A stretch of 64,000 bases of DNA from an uncultured Lachnospiraceae bacterium (GCA_947246015.1 CAMXQE010000004.1:1-64000), one strand, 5' to 3'; positions 7,793 through 15,996 are shown, counted from the stretch's first letter. Made by a program: numbers and translations. The notes: generated from the sequence alone by a model not told the origin.

Positions 7793-8800
7793 TTAATACT
7801 GTCTATTCCAATTGCCGCATTTCGAGCATTTTCCCTTATCTCCTGTTTCAGACAAACGAACGGCATAAACAGTTCTTCTCAAACCGGCACACTTTAGGGA
7901 ACCATGTACCTTACTCCCTTGATTCGTGATGTACACAACAGCCTGATATGCGCTGCATTCACATCTTTCACAGGCATAATACTTCCCGCCGCTTTCATTT
8001 CTAAGCTCCGGTACCGCTCCATAAGGAACTGCTTCTACAGACGGATTCAAATAACTGCAGTTGCGTGCCGTATGATACACCATACCGTTCTCTGCTATAT
8101 AAACAATCGGCTCTTCGGCAGATTCACCCTCCTGCCCTCCCGTTACATCATATCCGGTCCATGCCCTTCCGTAATATCGGCTTTCCATTGAAAACTCAGG
8201 AAATCCCATTACTTTTATAAAAGGTTTTACACGGTAAGAGGCCACCAGCTCAATCACATCATTTTCTTTCATAACGGAAGATTTCATAAAATGCAGGCCC
8301 GCAGCACCGGAAGATAAACAGCTGTGATTCAGATATTCTTTTCCCAAAATATTTACCACACAGTTTCTTGCATATCCTTCCGATAAAACAACACTGTCCA
8401 TCATCTCCGTAAAAACAGCCTCGTCTCCCACAGCAGCCTTGTAAGCATATCCATAAAACGCCATCTTATTTCCCGTCTGATGCATGGCTGCCATAAGATT
8501 GCCATGCAGACGGAGTATATCAAAAGATAACAGAATATTTATTAGAAAGAAGAGGAAAAAAGGCAATGCCATAGAAGCCTCTATTGCCATACTGGCATTC
8601 TGTTTTCTGCTATGGAGGGAGAAAAAGAACGACATCCTCTTTTTGGTCCCAAAAGATGACCTGAAAAATAGAACTTTATATATGAATAATAATAGACTCT
8701 TGCCCGGAGAAACAAATGCTTTTCTGATATGTTTATTGTTACAAACAGGTTTCCAAAAAGAGGACATCGTTCTTTTTCTCCCTTCATAATTTTCAATCAT
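7793..8800 (-). CDS. TadE-like pseudopilin with two Ada-like metal-binding modules
   Basis: A 335-residue protein. Its pseudopilin signature MAIEASMALPFFLFFL does not begin until about residue 70. The preceding segment is unusual for the family and is spanned by the inverted repeat 8611-8788. After about 120 extracellular residues come two tandem modules with the same plan, H-x4-C-x2-L...C-x2-C: VYHTARNCSYL...CERC and KVHGSLKCAGL...CSKC. These resemble the Ada-like zinc-binding domain seen at the C-terminus of some ComEC and nuclease proteins. The gene overlaps the upstream DUF5702-like gene by 8 bp. A start at an internal Met (MSFFFSL or MAIEAS) is possible and would give a normal pseudopilin. 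Confidence 0.72.
   Translation of the reverse strand: MIENYEGRKRTMSSFWKPVCNNKHIRKAFVSPGKSLLLFIYKVLFFRSSFGTKKRMSFFFSLHSRKQNASMAIEASMALPFFLFFLINILLSFDILRLHGNLMAAMHQTGNKMAFYGYAYKAAVGDEAVFTEMMDSVVLSEGYARNCVVNILGKEYLNHSCLSSGAAGLHFMKSSVMKENDVIELVASYRVKPFIKVMGFPEFSMESRYYGRAWTGYDVTGGQEGESAEEPIVYIAENGMVYHTARNCSYLNPSVEAVPYGAVPELRNESGGKYYACERCECSAYQAVVYITNQGSKVHGSLKCAGLRRTVYAVRLSETGDKGKCSKCGNWNRQY
8611..8788. repeat. 36-bp inverted repeat flanking 106 bp (candidate invertible segment)
   Basis: Left arm 8611-8646 and right arm 8753-8788 are inverted copies matching at 33 of 36 positions. Each arm is itself a dyad: AAAAAGA, a nine-base core, then TCTTTTT. The cores read ACGACATCC (left) and ACGATGTCC (right, in site orientation). 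This is the architecture of a site-specific recombinase target. The 106-bp interior (8647-8752) is AT-rich with -10-like words. The whole structure lies inside the 5' coding region of the pseudopilin gene 7793-8800. If the segment flips, that reading frame meets TGA after 21 codons. Confidence 0.7.
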
Positions 8801-10244
8801 ATCCGTACCGCTTTTTTACTTCATAATTATATCCGAAAGAACTTGATATAGAGATATCTGCCGCATAACTGTCAAAGCACGCATCCATACGGAAATCTGC
8901 ATTACCGGGTGTCCTGCGGACATCCATTTCCATAATATCCATGGCCCGCATATTTTTCTTTGTATCATTTTCCAGACACAGCATGATTCTTAAATAATCT
9001 TCATAACCAAGGCCATGCCCGCCTACAGTTTCACCCGGTATACTTTCCGAAAACCCGACAATATCTGTAATTCCTGTCTTCCAGTCTGCCGCCGATTTCA
9101 TTATGGGTATCCGGCCTCCATTCAACAGGCACCTCACATCCCAAAGACTTTCTACGTATGCCCACGCAAATAAAATAGCATACTTAACCGGTTCTGCTAA
9201 CTCCGGTACAAGCAAAACCGCTGTCAGCGTACCCGCCAGCAATTCCGCCTCTGCACACTTCCCGGAATCTGCAAATATATAAATTACATTGGCCACTTCC
9301 CGCCACAGCAGAAGCCGCTTTACTGCTTTCTCTAAATTTTCCAAATCCGAATCCTGACCAAAGATAATATATTCTATCTGATATTTTAAAAGTGATTTCT
9401 CCATTTCATTTCCATAATACCCACATTTTTCAAACAGATAGCAGTCAAACAATAAATCCTCCATAATTCCGGACGGGCGGCGGAACTCCGGCCGAATGCC
9501 GGTTCCGCTCCTTCTCTCCCGGTGGGATATATAATTTTCCGGCCGGATTACCGTTCCCGAAACCAGGGAACCGCTCCCCAACACTTTCTCTAAGGTAAAA
9601 CCACCTCTGGAAGCATTCACTTTATCCGCCGGATTGTCTAAGGTCACCTCATATTCCTCACCTTCTTCATTGGTTTGAACAGGCAGCTCTATGGCATCAA
9701 TCTGGGACTGTATACTTTCTCTTTCTGCTGCAATATCTCTTGTATCCAATTCCAGGCTCTTTACCTGTTTCACCTGCTCCATCAGGTTTAACGCCATTCC
9801 TTCCGCAGATGCGCCTTTCATATATTCTAATGCCTGCCGCTTCATGACATCACCGTCATAATCTGAAGCTATGGAATATTCCCCAATCATTGCTTTATCC
9901 ACCGACAGGGACAGCCAGTCTCTCGTTGAAAATAAATTCTTTCCTGTGCTTTCCGCCGTCCCCGTACAATTTTTCTGCATATAGCTCCTTAGATGTTCCG
10001 AAGAATTCTCTATTGCAGCCAAAGCTGTTCCATAAGACATATCCACAAACAGTAAGTCATACTGCTCCAAAAGCTCTCTATGAAATTCCGCCAATACACT
10101 ATTCATTCCAATATCCGATATACACTCCGCTTCCATATATACCGTATGCCTCCTTGCACCTTCTACCATGGTGAGTATAAAAGAAAGAATCAGTGATAAC
10201 GACAATGACAGATATACTGTCAGATACCCCTTCTCTTTTCTCAT
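8793..10244 (-). CDS. Tad-locus membrane protein (DUF5702-like)
   Basis: This 483-residue protein begins with a short basic N-terminus and a single hydrophobic helix, KGYLTVYLSLSLSLILSFIL. The body then lies outside the membrane, beginning VEGARRHTVYMEAECISDIG. This arrangement recalls TadG/TadE-type pseudopilins and, from memory, the DUF5702 family of Clostridia Tad loci. A further hydrophobic patch lies near residues 325-350 (LLVPELAEPVKYAILFAWAY). It overlaps the Flp pilin gene upstream by 4 bp (ATGA) and the downstream pseudopilin gene by 8 bp. Probable role: minor pilus or assembly component; no enzymatic motif is visible. Confidence 0.75.
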   Translation of the reverse strand: MRKEKGYLTVYLSLSLSLILSFILTMVEGARRHTVYMEAECISDIGMNSVLAEFHRELLEQYDLLFVDMSYGTALAAIENSSEHLRSYMQKNCTGTAESTGKNLFSTRDWLSLSVDKAMIGEYSIASDYDGDVMKRQALEYMKGASAEGMALNLMEQVKQVKSLELDTRDIAAERESIQSQIDAIELPVQTNEEGEEYEVTLDNPADKVNASRGGFTLEKVLGSGSLVSGTVIRPENYISHRERRSGTGIRPEFRRPSGIMEDLLFDCYLFEKCGYYGNEMEKSLLKYQIEYIIFGQDSDLENLEKAVKRLLLWREVANVIYIFADSGKCAEAELLAGTLTAVLLVPELAEPVKYAILFAWAYVESLWDVRCLLNGGRIPIMKSAADWKTGITDIVGFSESIPGETVGGHGLGYEDYLRIMLCLENDTKKNMRAMDIMEMDVRRTPGNADFRMDACFDSYAADISISSSFGYNYEVKKRYGYD

Positions 10245-10426
10245 GACATGACCGTATTACTGTCTTCTGTTATTTTCTTGAAGACATTTGTCACTAATGT
10301 CCTGAGCTGCTTTTTAAAAATAATTACAAGACCGATAAGCACCACAATAATTAATATAACTTCTACCGTACCCATTCCCTTTTCTTCCATTATAAATTCT
10401 TTAAAATTTTTAAGTCCTCTACTCAT
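10241..10426 (-). CDS. Flp-type (type IVb) pilin
   Basis: This 61-residue protein is the major pilin candidate. A basic leader (SRGLKNFKEFIMEEKG) is followed by the class III cleavage region and helix GMGTVEVILIIVVLIGLV, with the conserved Glu near position +5 of the mature chain. Processing would leave a mature pilin of about 45 residues, typical of Flp. It is placed centrally in the Tad operon between tadC and the DUF5702-like gene. The gap of 30 bp before it contains its own ribosome site (GAAAGGAAG). Confidence 0.92.
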   Translation of the reverse strand: MSRGLKNFKEFIMEEKGMGTVEVILIIVVLIGLVIIFKKQLRTLVTNVFKKITEDSNTVMS

Positions 10427-10456
10427 ATTTTCTTCCTTTCACATTTTATTTTTTCA

Positions 10457-11905
10457 TTAAACAGAAAACGAAAAGTATGCAGGTATAATAATCAGAACCA
10501 TAACAATCCCCAGCATAAGCATCATCGGCATAAGCAGCTTCGTACCTGCTTCTTCTCCCAGTTTCCGCGCCATATTCCTGCGGTCTTCAAAAGCATTTTT
10601 AGCTTCCTGCCGCAATGCATCCAAAATTCCATTACTTCCCTTTTTGAGATTCTGTACCAGCAGATTAGAAAATTTCATATACTGCATCATGCGGCATCTT
10701 TTTCCAAAATGCTCATATGCCGCCGATTCTGAAATTCCGCTATCTAATTCATGACAAGTCAGCAGCATCTCTTCATATACATAATGCATTTCACCGCCAG
10801 CCTGTCTCTCCTTTTGGTAATCGGAAGCAATTTTCCGGAATACATTCCGTACCGTCATTCCGGCTCCGGTGTAAAGCGCAATCCGGCTGACCAACTGGGG
10901 ATAATCCAAAAGCATCTGCCTGTTTCTTGCCTCTACTCTATCCCGCAATTCCCTATCCCGCAGAAAGTAAACCATGACTGCACCGATGCTAATCAGAAAA
11001 AAGAGCGTACCGCTTTCCTCTTCCTTTTTTTCATTCCATATCAGTTTTCTGCCATCCACATTTTCCGGCAGTTCCACCTGTGCCTCACACCGGTTCTGTT
11101 CTTCCTGTAAGGTCAGCAGCTCATATACTTTCTTTCTGAACTTCTCTTCCTGCGAATAAACAGGCGGAAAAATATGTATCGGAAATATATATTCCTCCCG
11201 AAAAGTTCCATAGGTAAGAGAAGCGGTCAGACAAATTACCTTTCCTTCCTGTCCCAATTGTTCATTCATCACGCTTCCATCCGGGTAAATACAGGAATAA
11301 TCATCGCTTTCCCACTCTATGCTAAACGGGTATCCTTCCGCTTCCCGCATGAGGTTCAAATCCTCCCGTATCTCCTCCAAAGAGGAATTGCTCCCCAATA
11401 CCATATCCGGTAAATCCTGTATCAGACTGTCCGCCATCTGTTTCACCAGTATATCCTCATACTGCTGTTCTTCCACGACAAAAGTAAAATCCTGATATTC
11501 TGCCATTCCATTTTCTTCTTCTGTCCTGACCTGTAGTTTCGTTTCAATATTTCCCATGCCGTATGCATTCCTGCTAATATACCTTCCATCTTCCAATACG
11601 CTTTCCGCTTCGCTGCTGATATACAGACACGCAGCAAACAGATTTCCGACGAAAACCATCTGTAGCAGAAGTTTTATTTTACCTATATAAAACCGCCGCA
11701 GATATGCTCCTTCCCTTTCCGCCCTTCCTCCGCTGTCCGGCTGCAGTAAACGGATATTATCACGAATACCCTCCCGGCCGAACATCCCTTTTCTTCTGCC
11801 CCATTCATATAGATACGCGGATATACCCATCCCCCGCCGTCCAGCCAGACAAAACAGACATAGGAATAAACCAAATACCATTCCATACAATATCATCATA
11901 TTCAC
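10457..11905 (-). CDS. tadC: TadC-like pilus platform protein with large extracytoplasmic insert
   Basis: The C-terminal 170 residues match the type II secretion F domain as found in TadC (YPQLVSRIALYTGAGMTVRN, ending LMPMMLMLGIVMVLIIIPAYF). At 482 residues it is well above the roughly 300 usual for proteobacterial TadC. About 210 residues between the second hydrophobic helix (near 80-97) and the next one (near 308) look soluble and should lie outside the membrane. It overlaps tadB by 4 bp. With TadB it should form the inner-membrane platform driven by the TadA ATPase. The insert has no recognised motif. Confidence 0.85.
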   Translation of the reverse strand: MNMMILYGMVFGLFLCLFCLAGRRGMGISAYLYEWGRRKGMFGREGIRDNIRLLQPDSGGRAEREGAYLRRFYIGKIKLLLQMVFVGNLFAACLYISSEAESVLEDGRYISRNAYGMGNIETKLQVRTEEENGMAEYQDFTFVVEEQQYEDILVKQMADSLIQDLPDMVLGSNSSLEEIREDLNLMREAEGYPFSIEWESDDYSCIYPDGSVMNEQLGQEGKVICLTASLTYGTFREEYIFPIHIFPPVYSQEEKFRKKVYELLTLQEEQNRCEAQVELPENVDGRKLIWNEKKEEESGTLFFLISIGAVMVYFLRDRELRDRVEARNRQMLLDYPQLVSRIALYTGAGMTVRNVFRKIASDYQKERQAGGEMHYVYEEMLLTCHELDSGISESAAYEHFGKRCRMMQYMKFSNLLVQNLKKGSNGILDALRQEAKNAFEDRRNMARKLGEEAGTKLLMPMMLMLGIVMVLIIIPAYFSFSV

Positions 11906-12663
11906 ACCTCAATATTAACTATTTTTCTGGATAAAAACACGGACCAGATATAGACAGCCAGGCAGACAGTCATGATAGCAATCCCCATCGGATTATGATA
12001 CAATACATCAAAAAATCCTTTAGAGGTAATGCTGATATACAGTAAAATTCCAAATGGCACTACATTCATGATTTTCTGCTCCAGTCTTTTCGCACTAATC
12101 AGTATCTGTATTTCCTTCTCTGTTTCTATTTTTTCTTCGATAATGGCTGCACTTCGCTCAATTACTTCCGTCAGGTTCCCTCCGTTCCTTTTTGCTGCCG
12201 CGAAAACCTGTGCAAACTCCATAATTTCCGTCACGCCGGAACGTTTGCCAAAATCATACATCATTGTTTCTAATATCATATTATTACCCATTCCGGAAAC
12301 CATGGTATACAGTTCCCTGCATATGATACTTTCTCTCCCATAGAGAAGAACCATATCTTCATAAGACTGTTTAAAGGAATTTTCCACAGAATAACCTGCT
12401 TTCTGATTTGCTGATACCGCAAGTATGGCATCCTTAAACTGAACTGCCGTCTCTCTGCGGTACGTCTGCACATAATCTTTTGCTGCCTCACGCCGGTAAA
12501 GAAAATACACTGGCGCCAGAAAAGGCAATGACCATACTGAACGATAGAAAAAGAACGATATTACAACCACAATTCCGACTCCGGCCAGCCTGTCTTTCCA
12601 ACTGTTCCTTCCAGCAAGCTTCTTTTTCTTACAGGCAAATACCCGCCGCTTTAAGTTTTCCAT
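11902..12663 (-). CDS. tadB: TadB-like pilus platform protein
   Basis: This 253-residue membrane protein has two hydrophobic helices near residues 28-55, a cytoplasmic F-type domain (FKDAILAVSANQKAGYSVEN, then FAAAKRNGGNLTEVIERSA), and two C-terminal helices. Residue order and helix placement match TadB of Flp pilus systems. Its start overlaps the end of tadA by 35 bp and its stop overlaps the start of tadC by 4 bp, so the three proteins should be made in concert. It should interact with the hexameric ATPase and with TadC at the inner face of the membrane. Confidence 0.88.
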   Translation of the reverse strand: MENLKRRVFACKKKKLAGRNSWKDRLAGVGIVVVISFFFYRSVWSLPFLAPVYFLYRREAAKDYVQTYRRETAVQFKDAILAVSANQKAGYSVENSFKQSYEDMVLLYGRESIICRELYTMVSGMGNNMILETMMYDFGKRSGVTEIMEFAQVFAAAKRNGGNLTEVIERSAAIIEEKIETEKEIQILISAKRLEQKIMNVVPFGILLYISITSKGFFDVLYHNPMGIAIMTVCLAVYIWSVFLSRKIVNIEV

Positions 12664-13891
12664 GATTTCTCAGTTCTCCCTTTTTCTTTAAAGTTCCCAA
12701 TACTCTCCCATGCGCATCCTCTCCTTCTTCCTCAAAAGCATATAACGGTTCCGCCATAATCTCGCTTCCTTTAAAACCTGTAATTTCCGTGATTTCCAGT
12801 ACTCTCCTGCTCTTATCCCTGAGCCTTCCGAGATGTACGATAATATCCAGACCTGAAGCAATCTGCTGCCGGATTGCCATAAGAGGCAGTTCCATTCCCA
12901 TTAAAATCATAGTTTCGAGCCTGCTGAGCATATCCTTGCAGCTATTGGCATGACCGGTTGACATGGAGCCGTCATGTCCGGTATTCAGACACTGCACCAT
13001 ATCAATCGCCTCACTTCCGCGCACCTCCCCCACCACAATCCGGTCCGGCCGCATACGCAGGCTGGCCTTGATAAGATCCCGAATGGTAATCGGCCTGCAT
13101 CCTTCTACATTTGCATTACGCGTTTCCATTCTTACGAGATTGGGTATTCCCCGAATCTGCAGTTCTGCATTATCTTCAATCGTAATAATTCTTTCATCCT
13201 CTGGAATATACGCAGACAGCGCGTTAAGAAAAGTCGTTTTGCCGGAACCGGTGCCGCCGCTTATGAATATGTTATACTTTGCACGCACCAGGCAGGAAAG
13301 AAATGCCGCAGCTTCTTCTGTAAGGGAACCCATTGCTGTCAGTTCCTTCATCCCGATAGGATGTTCCGGAAATCTGCGGATGGTAAGAATCGGCCCATTT
13401 AAAGCCACCGGGCTTAGAACTACATTAACGCGGGAACCGTTCTCTAACCGGGCATCCACAATGGGCGATGCCTCATTTACCGTCCGGTTGCAGCCTGCAG
13501 CAATCTGCTGTATGACATCCTCCAGTTTTTCCTTTGACTCAAAATTCATTTCATAAGCAGTTACACGCCCGCCTTTTTCAATAAAAATTCCGTCCATACC
13601 ATTAATCATAATTTCCGTTACTCCGGAGTCATCCACTAATTCCTGCAGAATATCTAATTTTCTTATGGAATGAAATAATTCCTGCCGCAAGCGGTTCCTT
13701 GCCTCCAACCCTATAAACCGTTTTTTGCTCTCGCTTATAATAAGCCCGTCTATCATATCCATAATTTCTTCATCTGATGTTTCCCTTGAATAATCCAGCC
13801 TTTCCAAAATAACCGTTTTCAGTCTTCTTTTGCATTCGTCTATATCCGCCCATTTCCCTCTATCTGTTTCGCACCCCGGTTTTTCCTCCAT
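12629..13891 (-). CDS. tadA: TadA/CpaF-type secretion ATPase
   Basis: The 420-residue protein carries the Walker A motif GGTGSGKTTF (about residues 211-220), a Walker B/aspartate-box region (ERIITIEDNAELQI), the GEVRGSEA element and the histidine-box text MSTGHANS. The N-terminal 110 residues are the CpaF-type helical domain. It should power pilin extrusion as a cytoplasmic hexamer bound to TadB/TadC. The ATG at 13891 is supported by the strong site AGAGGAGGAAATTT directly before it, even though it overlaps the upstream gene by 32 bp. Length is typical of the family. Confidence 0.95.
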   Translation of the reverse strand: MEEKPGCETDRGKWADIDECKRRLKTVILERLDYSRETSDEEIMDMIDGLIISESKKRFIGLEARNRLRQELFHSIRKLDILQELVDDSGVTEIMINGMDGIFIEKGGRVTAYEMNFESKEKLEDVIQQIAAGCNRTVNEASPIVDARLENGSRVNVVLSPVALNGPILTIRRFPEHPIGMKELTAMGSLTEEAAAFLSCLVRAKYNIFISGGTGSGKTTFLNALSAYIPEDERIITIEDNAELQIRGIPNLVRMETRNANVEGCRPITIRDLIKASLRMRPDRIVVGEVRGSEAIDMVQCLNTGHDGSMSTGHANSCKDMLSRLETMILMGMELPLMAIRQQIASGLDIIVHLGRLRDKSRRVLEITEITGFKGSEIMAEPLYAFEEEGEDAHGRVLGTLKKKGELRNHGKLKAAGICL

Positions 13892-14879
13892 AAATTTCCT
13901 CCTCTATTATCTTTGTCACATAAGCAGCTATTTCTCCGCGCGTCAGCTGCTCAATTCCCGGCGGTATTCTGCGGAACACAGGCAGTTTCCATTTCTTTGT
14001 CTTAACTACAATATCCTCATAATTCATGGACTGGATGAGTGCCTCGTACTGCCGCATCTTAGCCTCTGCTATGCCGTCCTCCCTGACAATCGTAAAAATA
14101 TTGCAGCATTCCCGCAAAACATCAAATAAGCCCTGTACCTGTTCCGACAAATCCAGTATCAGATATTCATATTCCGAAATTTTCTCAATCTCCCGAAATA
14201 ACTGTATCCATTGCTCTCCCGTTATTCCGCCCAATTGTTGATAAGAAACAACCGGCGGTATATAATCCAAACCGTTCACAGACTGCACCAGCCCCTCCAT
14301 TTTATATACCAGCTTTTCTCTTTCACAGTTAAAATAGTATAAGACATCCATAATATCTGTTGCGAATTCACGATTCAGCAAATGTCCGAAACCCGAGTAA
14401 CTTTCTAAGTTCAGATACAGGGTCTTGTGCTCTTTTGCCAGTATCTGTCCCATGCTCAAAGCAAACGTAGTCTGAAAGCTGCGCCCTATGGGTGTATAAT
14501 TACCGATAATCTTCATCCGGTTTCCGGTGGCAAGGCGCCTCGGTACCCCGTCATTACTGCCCATATAACTGTCCATAACGGCTTTCAGGATACTTTCTGA
14601 AGATTGGTATTTATTAATATTTTCCACTTCATTCCCCACTTCATTTCCGCTTTCATTCAATATTACCAAATGCCGGGCCGGCACTTCGATTTCTTTTTCG
14701 TATGCATTTTCTGCAATTAACAGTAATTCTATTTCATTACCGTCTGTAAATCTCCTTAACTGCGCCATATCCGTAAAGCAATGTACCGCAAAAGGAAACG
14801 TGTCCCTTTTTTCCAGATAATCCGCCATATGATACAGATAATCCTGCTCCCCGTCGCAAAGCGCCATAATTTTTTTCAC
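13860..14879 (-). CDS. TadZ/CpaE-like protein with degenerate nucleotide-binding loop
   Basis: Placed directly before tadA, this 339-residue protein has the two-domain plan of TadZ/CpaE: a receiver-like N-terminal half (1-125) and a MinD/ParA-like C-terminal half. Where ParA-like ATPases have KGGxGKT it reads NYTPIGRSFQTTFA, with no Walker lysine. The Walker B-like strand YLILDLSEQV and the overall fold are retained. TadZ proteins place the pilus machine in the cell, often at a pole. The missing lysine implies weak or absent ATP hydrolysis. Its start overlaps the first prepilin peptidase by 4 bp. Confidence 0.75.
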   Translation of the reverse strand: MKKIMALCDGEQDYLYHMADYLEKRDTFPFAVHCFTDMAQLRRFTDGNEIELLLIAENAYEKEIEVPARHLVILNESGNEVGNEVENINKYQSSESILKAVMDSYMGSNDGVPRRLATGNRMKIIGNYTPIGRSFQTTFALSMGQILAKEHKTLYLNLESYSGFGHLLNREFATDIMDVLYYFNCEREKLVYKMEGLVQSVNGLDYIPPVVSYQQLGGITGEQWIQLFREIEKISEYEYLILDLSEQVQGLFDVLRECCNIFTIVREDGIAEAKMRQYEALIQSMNYEDIVVKTKKWKLPVFRRIPPGIEQLTRGEIAAYVTKIIEEEIYGGKTGVRNR

Positions 14880-15430
14880 CCAATCATACCTCCTTTGTAA
14901 AGGATAACGCCTAACATGACCGGCAGGGCAAAATGTATTTTTTCTTTCTTCCTGTTTTCCTTATCCTCTTCCGAAGCGGTCTCGTATAGTTCCCATTCTC
15001 CGCTTACAGCCACATTCCGGACATAGGATAACAGGTATCCCATCCGCGCCGGAAGATTCCGCTCTGCAACCATCTTGAGTAAAGAAAAAACGGCACCAAT
15101 AAAAAACGATATTCCCATACACACAATTGTTTCTTTTATGGTAAAAAAGCATCCGACCGCTGCCAAAAGCTTAATATCCCCTGCCCCTAAACACCCTATC
15201 ATAAACAAGGGGTAGAGAAGAAATACCGGGACTGTCATGGACGCCAATGCCCATATAAGCCCGCTTGTCCCGCCCTTCCAAAACGAATACAATAATCCTG
15301 TCATAAGTATAAGGCAAATCCATTCGTTATATATCTTGTCAAAACACACATCCATAACTGCGGCCACCGCCAAAATAATAAATAATAAAATTAGAATACA
15401 CACCACCCTTTCTTTTATATAGTTTTTCAT
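14876..15430 (-). CDS. A24-type prepilin peptidase, first gene of the Tad operon
   Basis: This 184-residue polytopic membrane protein has the two A24 catalytic aspartates: one in the loop MDVCFDKIYNEW and one in the GxGD motif CLGAGDIKLLAAVG. Hydrophobic segments flank both motifs. A soluble C-terminal stretch (YETASEEDKENRKKEK) and a last helix are extra compared with minimal TadV. It should process the Flp prepilin on the cytoplasmic side of the membrane. It is the promoter-proximal gene of the operon, with promoter at 15524-15552 and a leader of about 85 nt. Confidence 0.88.
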   Translation of the reverse strand: MKNYIKERVVCILILLFIILAVAAVMDVCFDKIYNEWICLILMTGLLYSFWKGGTSGLIWALASMTVPVFLLYPLFMIGCLGAGDIKLLAAVGCFFTIKETIVCMGISFFIGAVFSLLKMVAERNLPARMGYLLSYVRNVAVSGEWELYETASEEDKENRKKEKIHFALPVMLGVILYKGGMIG

Positions 15431-15523
15431 TAACCGGTTTGGGATTTTAAGAACGATTTTTCTGTTCCATAGAAATTCGATTGAGATTTATCGAACGTCT
15501 GAAGTTCTGAACTGTTATAACAG

Positions 15524-15552
15524 ATTATAAAGATAAAAACAGAATTTGTCCA
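15524..15552 (-). promoter_or_regulatory. Promoter of the Tad pilus operon
   Basis: The minus strand shows TGGACA (15547-15552), a 17-base spacer and a perfect TATAAT (15524-15529). Transcription starting near 15517 gives a leader of about 85 nt before the first peptidase gene. The leader contains a small hairpin (TTCGAT/ATCGAA, 15476-15495). No further promoter of this quality is seen down to the FHA gene, so all eleven genes may form one transcript. Confidence 0.72.
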
Positions 15553-15587
15553 GTGTTTAGAAACAACGAATAAATTTTTGACATTTT

Positions 15588-15860
15588 CTATAATATTTTA
15601 TAGAGATTTATTCCATAGAGCATAATAAGGCCCGGAAATCCTAAGGCTCCTGACGTTAATACTGTAATCGGATTGATTCCGATTGCAATGGAGATTCCCT
15701 GGGAAACAAGAAATCCGTTCATAAAAAAGATAGCAACCGTCCCGGTCACTGCCCGAAAGATAAAATTAACAATCCATTCGCTCTTTCTGCGAAAAGCCCC
15801 TATTAACAAAACAAAAACACAGGCCGCCACAATCATGATTCCGCTGATATAATAATCCAT
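15588..15860 (-). CDS. bofA: BofA family protein (pro-sigma-K processing inhibitor-like)
   Basis: I choose the ATG at 15860 (90 residues), with GGAGG eleven bases upstream. An ATG nine codons earlier has no ribosome site. The protein has three hydrophobic segments and ends GINPITVLTSGALGFPGLIMLYGINLY, which matches the BofA family. In Bacillus, BofA holds back the SpoIVFB protease that activates sigma-K in the mother cell of the sporulating cell. Clostridia often keep BofA without that exact circuit. The neighbour YaaL, here divergent, is also next to bofA in Bacillus. Confidence 0.88.
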   Translation of the reverse strand: MDYYISGIMIVAACVFVLLIGAFRRKSEWIVNFIFRAVTGTVAIFFMNGFLVSQGISIAIGINPITVLTSGALGFPGLIMLYGINLYKIL

Positions 15861-15996
15861 GCAGGTTTCCACGCCTCCGCTCCACACCGGTTCTGTTATA
15901 TATATATGACCTGTACTTTTTTGATATTACATGAATATTTAGACCTTTACTGTCTATACTTAGAAAAAGAGGAAAATTTTGTAAAGGGGTGTAAGC

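Noticed and set aside
15431-15520. c-di-GMP riboswitch in the Tad operon leader
   Set aside because: I looked for GEMM-type conserved words and tetraloop receptor elements in the leader and found none; only a small 6-bp hairpin is visible.
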